Of a DNA stretch of 27,298 bases, positions 17,785 through 24,132 are shown piece by piece. The position numbers and the translations under genes are program-made. The first letter of the stretch is position 1. Every line of letters begins with the position of its first letter. Source of the DNA: an uncultured Clostridia bacterium (GTDB lineage: Bacteria; Bacillota; Clostridia; Christensenellales; UBA3700); the NCBI GenBank assembly GCA_946623205.1, contig CAMOQV010000008.1, forward strand, positions 1-27,298, written 5' to 3'. Below the pieces are notes generated by a model that saw only the letters and a program-made list of their open reading frames with translations, was not told the origin of the DNA and searched no databases.

Positions 17785-18006
17785 ATGGAACAACTATTAG
17801 AAATATTATCTGAAATTAGACCAGATGTAGATTTCGAAAACGAAGAAGGTTTAATCGACAATGGTATCTTAGGATCTTTGGAAATTATGTCAATTGTAGC
17901 TGAACTTACAGATGCTTTTGATATTGTTATCTCTCCAGCAGATATCATCCCATCAAACTTCAATTCAGCAAAAGCTCTATGGGCAATGGTTGAAAGACTA
18001 AAATAA
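17785..18006 (+). CDS. dltC: Acyl/aminoacyl carrier protein, DltC-like
   Basis: A 73-residue acidic carrier protein predicted to hold the activated group on a phosphopantetheine arm. The attachment site is Ser31 in ILGSLEIM. The usual Asp before this Ser (DSL/DSM) is Gly here. Helical pattern and the following AELTDAFDIVI block fit the PP-binding fold, and the length fits DltC (about 78). GGAG lies 12 bases before the ATG, inside the end of the decarboxylase gene. It is the last gene of the operon, with a terminator 22 bases downstream. It could equally be named a dedicated carrier of the variant pathway rather than true DltC. Confidence 0.85.
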   Translation: MEQLLEILSEIRPDVDFENEEGLIDNGILGSLEIMSIVAELTDAFDIVISPADIIPSNFNSAKALWAMVERLK

Positions 18007-18028
18007 GTTTAGTTTAATTGAAAACCCT

Positions 18029-18055
18029 TAGGTGCTCATTTGAGCACCTATTTTT
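18029..18055 (+). terminator. Rho-independent terminator of the dlt-like operon
   Basis: TAGGTGCTCA (18029-18038) and TGAGCACCTA (18041-18050) are perfectly complementary. They form a stem of about nine pairs with a four-base loop, followed by TTTTTA. Confidence 0.9.
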
Positions 18056-18094
18056 ATATATTTGAGCACGTATTGTGTATATATTTTTATATTT

Positions 18095-18109
18095 ATATAT
18101 GCTAAAATA
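18095..18109 (+). promoter_or_regulatory. Extended -10 promoter of the GH95 gene
   Basis: TGCTAAAAT (TG-N-TAAAAT) at 18100-18108 has no good -35. The 15-base string ATATATGCTAAAATA recurs exactly before the GH3 gene that starts at 24029. The predicted leader is about 28 bases and contains AGAGGG before the ATG. A GCACGTATTGTGT stretch (18066-18078), similar to one near the second GH3 gene, lies upstream. Confidence 0.5.
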
Positions 18110-18142
18110 TTTTTACTTAAATAAAATATTGTAGAGGGTTTT

Positions 18143-20776
18143 ATGAAAAAGAAGGTTTATTTATTATTAGTAATTTCTCTATTAATCTTATCTATCTCTA
18201 TTTCATTATTTGCTTGTAAAAAAGATGAGGTTTTAGATTATTCTTCTTTGAAAGTTTCATATGCAACAACTTATAAAGAAGTAAAATTATCTACCGCAGA
18301 TAAGAACTGGCGTGACGGTATGGTTGGTGGAAACGGTATAACTGGGTTTATTACAAATGGCGCACCAAACGAAGATGTTATAACATACCAACACATTGAT
18401 TATGTAATGCCAACAGCAGTTAATCGTGATAATTTCCCTGCTGAAGGTACAGATTTAGATACACTTCGTCAAAAGATTATTAATAAAATTGAGCCAGACG
18501 ATACAGATGTTCCAGGCTATTGGGGCCGTGGTGGCAAATTCCATCCTGGTATGCAATTAAGATTAACAACTGCAATTTCTTCTTCAACAGACTACCAAAA
18601 ATACACAAAATATGAAACAGGTGAAGTTGGAGAAAAATTCGCAGATGGTAAAATTAAATGGACTAGAAAAACATTCACTTCTCGTTTAGATAATGTAACT
18701 ATTACTTCTATTTCAAATTCTAAAAATAAAGTCTCTCTAAATATATCTATAGATACAATCTCGAAAATGGCTGGATTTGGTAAAGGTGATGATTCAGGCC
18801 AAGACGATGAAAAGAACATTCAATATAAAGAAATCGTAGCTGACGATGCTACATATTTAGCACAAGTTGTGCACTACCCTGACTACGAAGGCAACTATTT
18901 GCAAAATGGCGGATTTGCTGCTGTAAGTTTAATTATCGTAGAAGGGGGTTCTAAAGAAGCTAAAAAAGATACAACAAAAGATTCTTTAAACAAGAGCGGA
19001 TACGATGCTTCAATTGAAATTACAAATGCTAAAAATGTTTATATTATTACTGCTTTAGACAGAACTAAAGATATGGGTAGTATGTCAGCTTTTGCTAGAG
19101 CAAATTCTTACACAATTGTTGACGAGTTATTAGCAAAAGTTAAAGGTGTTGAAGATAAATACACATCAAAGAAATTCTCTTATGATGATGCGCTTGCTCC
19201 ATCTGCTCAAGAACAATCTCAACTATTTAATGCTGCATCTTTAGATATTGTTGCAGATGGCGATGGAGACGCATCTTTATCTAACAATGATTTAATCGCG
19301 AACCAAAAGAAAGCAAAGACATTGAATAATGTTCTTGCTAACCGTGTTTACAACCAAGGAAGATACGCAATGATCTGCTGCGCTGGATATTCAATGAGTA
19401 GACTATCTGGTATGTGGACAGGCACATGGGATCCAGGCTGGAGATATGACTACACAATGGATGCAAACGTTAATCTTCAATCTTCTGGTATGAACACATC
19501 TAATTTGTCAACATTTGGCGATGGATATATTAGATTCGTATATAACCAAATAGCAGATTGGGAAATAAATGCAAAAGAAATATACGGAATTGATGATGCC
19601 ATTATGTGTACAGTTCACGCCGATGGCGATCGTTCTTTGAACGATGAAGGAAACGAGGGCTACCCATTTAGATACTGGAACGCTGGCGCTGCTTGGATGA
19701 TTCAACCAATTTACGAATATTATCAATGCTATGGCGATGCAACTATTAAAACTCTAGACGATAATAAGACTTTACTTAACGATGTTTTATTACCTCTTTT
19801 AACTAAAAATGCTAATTTCTGGCTAGGTTTATGTACACCTAAATACTATACAGACGCAACTGGTAACGCTTGCTATGATATGAACAAAACTTCCCTTGCT
19901 GCTAATGAAAAATATTTAATCGTTCCTTCTTATTCTCCAGAGAACTGGACTATTGGCAACTACGAATCAACTCTTGCTGTTAACTGCGCAATGGATATTG
20001 CTGCAGCAAAAGAATCTTTAAATATGGCTATCGATGTAGAAAATACATTAAAAACAGATGGATATCAAGCAAGAGTTGCTTCTTATGAAGCACTTGTATC
20101 TAAGCTTCCAGATTATCAATACGATGAAACTGGAGCTATTAAAGAATGGTGTGCAAACGGATATGATGACAACAACGAACATAGACACTTTAGCCACTTG
20201 TATGAAGCTTGGCCAGCATTTGAAATGCAAGGAAATGAAACTTTGATTGCTGCAACAATTCAAGCTTTAGACAATAGAGCTGCCGAATCTAGCGACGATC
20301 AAACAAAACAATCTCACTGTTGGTTACATAGAGGTTTAGTATATGCAAGATTGAAGAGTGCTGATGGTATTACTAATACTCTATATAAGATGTTATCTGC
20401 ATCAAATGCCTTTGCTCAATTTGGTACGACAGGACTTTTATATTCTTCATTAATGACTAACCACGACATAACTGGTACATCAAATGCATATTGCACAGAC
20501 TCATCTTTAGGATTGATTGGTGTGATGAATGAAGCACTATTGTATTCAACATCTGAAGAGATTGAATTATTACCTGCATGCCCAACAACATGGACAAGTG
20601 GATCATATAACAATCTAAGAGCTAGATGTAGAGCTAATGTTTCATGTTCTTGGAGCGCAAATTCTGTTACATGCACAATTAAGAGCGATATCGCCCAAAC
20701 AATCAAGGTATCTTCTAACGGAACTGTAAAAGAAGTTACATTTGAGGCAGGAAAAACAAAAACAATAAATTTCTAA
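18143..20776 (+). CDS. GH95-family glycoside hydrolase lipoprotein (alpha-L-fucosidase/galactosidase type)
   Basis: An 877-residue predicted lipoprotein: a hydrophobic signal ends in the lipobox LFAC (lipid Cys25), placing it on the outer face of the membrane. The GH95 layout is visible: an N-terminal domain with GGNGITGF, then an (alpha/alpha)6-type region with PSYSPEN (general acid Glu600), HRHFSHLYEAWP, TDSSLG (Asp786) and the C-terminal LLPACPTTW..GSYNNLRAR block. In the canonical YTxNIN stretch it reads YTMDAN, so the Asn expected as catalytic base (Asn421 in the Bifidobacterium AfcA enzyme) is Asp440; Asn442 is kept. Family members cleave alpha-1,2-fucose or alpha-L-galactose from host or plant glycans. 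It appears to be transcribed alone. Substrate is inferred from family only. Confidence 0.85.
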   Translation: MKKKVYLLLVISLLILSISISLFACKKDEVLDYSSLKVSYATTYKEVKLSTADKNWRDGMVGGNGITGFITNGAPNEDVITYQHIDYVMPTAVNRDNFPAEGTDLDTLRQKIINKIEPDDTDVPGYWGRGGKFHPGMQLRLTTAISSSTDYQKYTKYETGEVGEKFADGKIKWTRKTFTSRLDNVTITSISNSKNKVSLNISIDTISKMAGFGKGDDSGQDDEKNIQYKEIVADDATYLAQVVHYPDYEGNYLQNGGFAAVSLIIVEGGSKEAKKDTTKDSLNKSGYDASIEITNAKNVYIITALDRTKDMGSMSAFARANSYTIVDELLAKVKGVEDKYTSKKFSYDDALAPSAQEQSQLFNAASLDIVADGDGDASLSNNDLIANQKKAKTLNNVLANRVYNQGRYAMICCAGYSMSRLSGMWTGTWDPGWRYDYTMDANVNLQSSGMNTSNLSTFGDGYIRFVYNQIADWEINAKEIYGIDDAIMCTVHADGDRSLNDEGNEGYPFRYWNAGAAWMIQPIYEYYQCYGDATIKTLDDNKTLLNDVLLPLLTKNANFWLGLCTPKYYTDATGNACYDMNKTSLAANEKYLIVPSYSPENWTIGNYESTLAVNCAMDIAAAKESLNMAIDVENTLKTDGYQARVASYEALVSKLPDYQYDETGAIKEWCANGYDDNNEHRHFSHLYEAWPAFEMQGNETLIAATIQALDNRAAESSDDQTKQSHCWLHRGLVYARLKSADGITNTLYKMLSASNAFAQFGTTGLLYSSLMTNHDITGTSNAYCTDSSLGLIGVMNEALLYSTSEEIELLPACPTTWTSGSYNNLRARCRANVSCSWSANSVTCTIKSDIAQTIKVSSNGTVKEVTFEAGKTKTINF

Positions 20777-20783
20777 ACAATCG

Positions 20784-20814
20784 CAATATTTGAGATGTTT
20801 TTCAACAAATATTG
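20784..20814 (+). repeat. Inverted repeat after the GH95 gene
   Basis: CAATATTTG (20784-20792) and CAAATATTG (20806-20814) are perfect 9-base arms around a 13-base loop, eight bases after the GH95 stop. No U-run follows, so it is at best a weak terminator or an mRNA 3' stabiliser. Confidence 0.45.
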
Positions 20815-20839
20815 AATGATTGATATACACGCGTAAGAA

Positions 20840-20866
20840 TATAATACTTCTCGAAAAGTAAAGGAG
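20840..20866 (+). promoter_or_regulatory. Possible -10 and ribosome-binding site of the YgjV-family gene
   Basis: A perfect TATAAT at 20840-20845 precedes AAGGAG at 20861-20866. The AAGGAG is 13 bases before the ATG, longer than ideal. A TTGATA lies upstream, but its 14-base spacer is too short, so the -35 is unclear. Confidence 0.4.
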
Positions 20867-20879
20867 TATTATATTTTTT

Positions 20880-21548
20880 ATGCATATTACATTATTTGGG
20901 ACATCTGTAAATTGGTTAGCTCAACTATTTGATATCATTGGCTTTGTAGTATTCATTTTTGCTTATCAACAAAAAAAGAATCGATTCGTAGCTGTTTCAA
21001 TTGTTGCTTATATATTCTTCATTTTAGAGTCATTATCAATCCTTCTAATAGATAACGTAAATACATGGGCAAATATTATTGGTACAGCATCAGGAATCGT
21101 TAGAAATATATTTATGTTATACTTCGCTATCAAAAAGGATAAGGAAGTTCCAATGTGGTTAGCACTTGTTATACTTGCAGCTACTTGGGGATTAAATGTT
21201 CCTTTCTTTGAAGCTTGGTATACATATATCCCTTGCGTAGCTTTAACAATCTGCTCTATCACAGCTGTTCAAAAGAACTACTACATATTAAAAGTTGGAG
21301 CAATGATTAATGAAGCTGCATTTATTGTATATAACTTTGCTGTAGGCGGATATGCAGGCGTTGTAAGAGAAATCATCTTAGTATTAGTAATTGCTTATAG
21401 TATGCTTGTTATGGCTGTTAAAGAAGGAAAGATTAAATTACCAAACTTCTCTATGTTCTTCAAAAACCTACAATATAAAATTGAAGATAACTTCTACAGA
21501 ATATATACACATGAACATACAAAACATTTAGTTCATCACAAAGCTTAA
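20880..21548 (+). CDS. YgjV-family integral membrane protein
   Basis: A 222-residue membrane protein with about six or seven hydrophobic helices and a short basic, His-rich C-terminal end (from about 187). The opening with a helix ending in AYQQKKN, the later helix pairs and the INEAAFIVYN stretch fit the bacterial inner-membrane YgjV family (PF10688), whose function is not established. The start is supported by AAGGAG upstream. It lies 103 bp after the GH95 gene with its own likely promoter and ends before a bidirectional terminator. No catalytic residues can be pointed to, so I assign no transport substrate. Confidence 0.75.
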   Translation: MHITLFGTSVNWLAQLFDIIGFVVFIFAYQQKKNRFVAVSIVAYIFFILESLSILLIDNVNTWANIIGTASGIVRNIFMLYFAIKKDKEVPMWLALVILAATWGLNVPFFEAWYTYIPCVALTICSITAVQKNYYILKVGAMINEAAFIVYNFAVGGYAGVVREIILVLVIAYSMLVMAVKEGKIKLPNFSMFFKNLQYKIEDNFYRIYTHEHTKHLVHHKA

Positions 21549-21572
21549 ACCTTTTTACAAATATATAAAAGA

Positions 21573-21607
21573 CGGCTGCACACAAATGCAGCCGCTCTTA
21601 TTTTTAT
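21573..21607. terminator. Bidirectional terminator between convergent genes
   Basis: CGGCTGCA (21573-21580) and TGCAGCCG (21587-21594) form a perfect 8-pair GC-rich stem with a six-base loop. On the plus strand CTCTTATTTTT follows; on the minus strand TCTTTTATATATTT follows. It serves both the YgjV-family gene and the GH3 gene ending at 21621. Confidence 0.88.
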
Positions 21608-21620
21608 ATTTAAAATCTCA

Positions 21621-24029
21621 TTACATCTTGTTAGAATTCATCAAAACTCTCAATACATCTATTGCATTTCTTTGTAATTCGCCTAATGTTAATCCACCAT
21701 TAGCAAGAGCCTTTTTAACCGTTCCATCAGGTTTCTTTTTGCCTAATCTCTTGCCGCCTGGCATAAATACATTAACTCTTGATTTAACTCTATATGCTTG
21801 ATCTTTGATTGGATATTCTGGAGATTTGGTATATTGCATCCACCAATCTGTCATAACTAATCCTTCATATTTCCATTCTTGACGAAGAATGGTATCACAC
21901 AACTCAAAGTTATAGTGATTCCATACACCATTAATCTTATTGTATGAAGTCATAATACATTTTGGTTTAGCTTCATTTATGCAGATTTCAAATCCTTTCA
22001 AATAGATTTCTCTTAAAGCACGCTCAGATAATCTTGCATCTGTCTTTGTTCTCTTTGTCTCTTGGTTATTACATGCAAAGTGCTTTGGACAAGCGCTAAC
22101 ACCATTAGATTGAATTCCATTTACAACAGCAGCTGCACTCTTGCCAGATAAGAATGGATCTTCTGAGAAATATTCAAAGTTTCTACCACATAGTGGAGAT
22201 CTGTGAAGGTTCATTCCTGGAGATAGTAAAACATCTGAGCCTCTATCTGTCATTTCCCATCCAAGCTTTTTATGTAATGACTCAACTAGTGGATAATTAA
22301 ATGTACAAGCAAGCGCTGTCCCAATTGGGATTAATGAACATGAAGTATATAATCTAATTCCTGATGGGCCATCTGTTGTAATAATTGCAGGAATGCCCTT
22401 ATCTCTCATAGATTGCAACACACCACCAATTGCTCCAGCATTACCTGGTGCTCCTAGTGGGCTATCCATTGTATAGTCTCCTCTTGTTATGGCTTCTAAT
22501 TCGTCCACAGACAATTGTCCTACGAATTCTTCCATAGAAACCTTGCCTTCCTTAACATCCTTTAATTTGAAGCCTTTATCGCCCGTATATGGGATATCAT
22601 CTGGTCTTCTTGAATCAATTAAACCTTTTAGGTTGATTGTTACTGTATGAACTGGACGCTTTCCAATTTTTCCGTTGTCATTTTTAATTACGTTGAACTC
22701 ATATTTTGGCGCCATTACTTCAGACAAAACTTGGACACATTCATGTTGCTTTTTATTAATTATGTAAACATCCTTTGCATCTCTAACATTATTACCGATA
22801 CTAAAGATATAATCACCAGCTTCTATGACATACGAAGATTTAAATCCTGTAACACCTTCTTCGTCGTACATTTTCATTAAGTCATATGGAACTTCAATAG
22901 ATACAACCTCTTCTTCGTTTGGAGCAAGTGTTTTTGTCTTTACAAATCCAACTAATTGTCTATATGGGTTATCTATAGGCGCATTTGGCTTTTGAAGATA
23001 TACTTGCACTACTTCTTTGCCTGCGAAATTGCCCGTATTTTTAACTTTTACGTCAATCTTCAACCCTTTTATTAAATCGTCAACTTTCACCAAATCTTGA
23101 GCGAATGTTGTATAAGACAAACCATATCCAAATGGATATAGAACTCTATCTTTTTTAAATGTCTCAAAGAATCTATACCCAACGTAAATGTCTTCTACAT
23201 AATTGCAATAAACAGGATCGCCGAAATCCTTTGCACAAGGATAATCATTATAGTCTTTTGCAATAGTGTCAGCTAAGTGTCCAGATGGGGATACCTTACC
23301 AGATAGAATATCTGCGATTGAATTACCACTTTCCATACCACCTTGCCATACAATCATAACGGCTTTTATGCTATCTTTGTATTCAGCAACAAAGCTCAAA
23401 TCCATTATGCTTCCGATGTTTAGAAGAAGAATGATGTTATCAAATTGCTTAGCAACCTTTGAAATCATATCTCTTTCTTCTTGTGTAATATAATAACTTC
23501 CTTCTTCAAGTGCGTTTTCTCTATCCTCACCTGCAGATCTTCCTAAAACAACAATTGCATCGTTTGATGTTTCATGAGCCTTTTTTACTATTTCATCAGT
23601 TAATGGCATTTCTGGATGTGATCTTGGCCAGTGTGCCCAATATCCATGGTCTGCCGGATTGTTCTTAACCCATTCTTTATAGACATCTGCAAGATAATCA
23701 TTTACAGATAAATCTGCACAATTCTTTAATCCATCTATTAAATTAACAACATATGGTTTTCTAACATCACCGCCAGAACCATATCCTGTTGCAAAATAAT
23801 CGTATTGAACTCTACCGAATATAGATACTTGTCTATCTTTTGAAATTGGCAATACACCTTCATTCTTTAAAAGAACACAGCCTTCAGCTCCAGCTTCTCT
23901 AATAAGCTCTGGCATTCCATCCGTAATTTTACCTTCCAAAATGCCTGCTGATTCATCTTGTGCTGTGCCACCTGTAATTTTTGCAATAAGCTTAGTCATT
24001 GCATTAACAATTTTAGCTTTAAACGTCAT
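21621..24029 (-). CDS. GH3 family beta-glycosidase with reversed domain order
   Basis: An 802-residue cytosolic enzyme (no signal peptide). The half that is normally C-terminal comes first: LLKNEGVLPIS near 53, LGRSAGEDRE near 165, and GYGLSYTTFA near 305, followed by an Fn3-like stretch. The TIM-barrel half comes second (about 490-800): TTDGPSGIR, CGRNFEYFSEDP, KHFACNNQE and VMTDWW with nucleophile Asp728. Reversed GH3 enzymes are known from Ruminococcus albus and Butyrivibrio. Expected to split beta-glucosides or related sugars; substrate is open. GAGGTG lies seven bases before ATG 24029. It has its own promoter and is separated from the next GH3 gene by a terminator. Confidence 0.92.
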   Translation of the reverse strand: MTFKAKIVNAMTKLIAKITGGTAQDESAGILEGKITDGMPELIREAGAEGCVLLKNEGVLPISKDRQVSIFGRVQYDYFATGYGSGGDVRKPYVVNLIDGLKNCADLSVNDYLADVYKEWVKNNPADHGYWAHWPRSHPEMPLTDEIVKKAHETSNDAIVVLGRSAGEDRENALEEGSYYITQEERDMISKVAKQFDNIILLLNIGSIMDLSFVAEYKDSIKAVMIVWQGGMESGNSIADILSGKVSPSGHLADTIAKDYNDYPCAKDFGDPVYCNYVEDIYVGYRFFETFKKDRVLYPFGYGLSYTTFAQDLVKVDDLIKGLKIDVKVKNTGNFAGKEVVQVYLQKPNAPIDNPYRQLVGFVKTKTLAPNEEEVVSIEVPYDLMKMYDEEGVTGFKSSYVIEAGDYIFSIGNNVRDAKDVYIINKKQHECVQVLSEVMAPKYEFNVIKNDNGKIGKRPVHTVTINLKGLIDSRRPDDIPYTGDKGFKLKDVKEGKVSMEEFVGQLSVDELEAITRGDYTMDSPLGAPGNAGAIGGVLQSMRDKGIPAIITTDGPSGIRLYTSCSLIPIGTALACTFNYPLVESLHKKLGWEMTDRGSDVLLSPGMNLHRSPLCGRNFEYFSEDPFLSGKSAAAVVNGIQSNGVSACPKHFACNNQETKRTKTDARLSERALREIYLKGFEICINEAKPKCIMTSYNKINGVWNHYNFELCDTILRQEWKYEGLVMTDWWMQYTKSPEYPIKDQAYRVKSRVNVFMPGGKRLGKKKPDGTVKKALANGGLTLGELQRNAIDVLRVLMNSNKM

Positions 24030-24047
24030 AATTAAACACCTCGCAAG

Positions 24048-24062
24048 TATTTTAGCATATAT
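24048..24062 (-). promoter_or_regulatory. Extended -10 promoter of the reversed-domain GH3 gene
   Basis: On the minus strand this is ATATATGCTAAAATA, containing TGCTAAAAT (24057-24049). The expected transcription start is near 24042, right at the Shine-Dalgarno GAGGTG (24042-24037), so the leader would be only about 13 bases. The same 15 bases lie upstream of the GH95 gene. Confidence 0.5.
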
Positions 24063-24087
24063 GTGCGCGTAATTAAAGATAAAAAAT

Positions 24088-24111
24088 ACGCCGATGTGTT
24101 GACACCGGCGT
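24088..24111 (-). terminator. Terminator of the second GH3 gene
   Basis: On the minus strand ACGCCGGTGT and ACATCGGCGT pair through ten positions with one G-U wobble and a four-base loop, followed by ATTTTTTATC. The plus-strand copy would have an A-C mismatch instead, so the minus reading is preferred. It begins 22 bases after the GH3 stop at 24133. Confidence 0.85.
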
Positions 24112-24132
24112 TAAATATAAATACTTTATTTA

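Noticed and set aside
20784..20814. Strong terminator after the GH95 gene
   Set aside because: The stem is AT-rich and is not followed by a U-run, so it is listed only as an inverted repeat.
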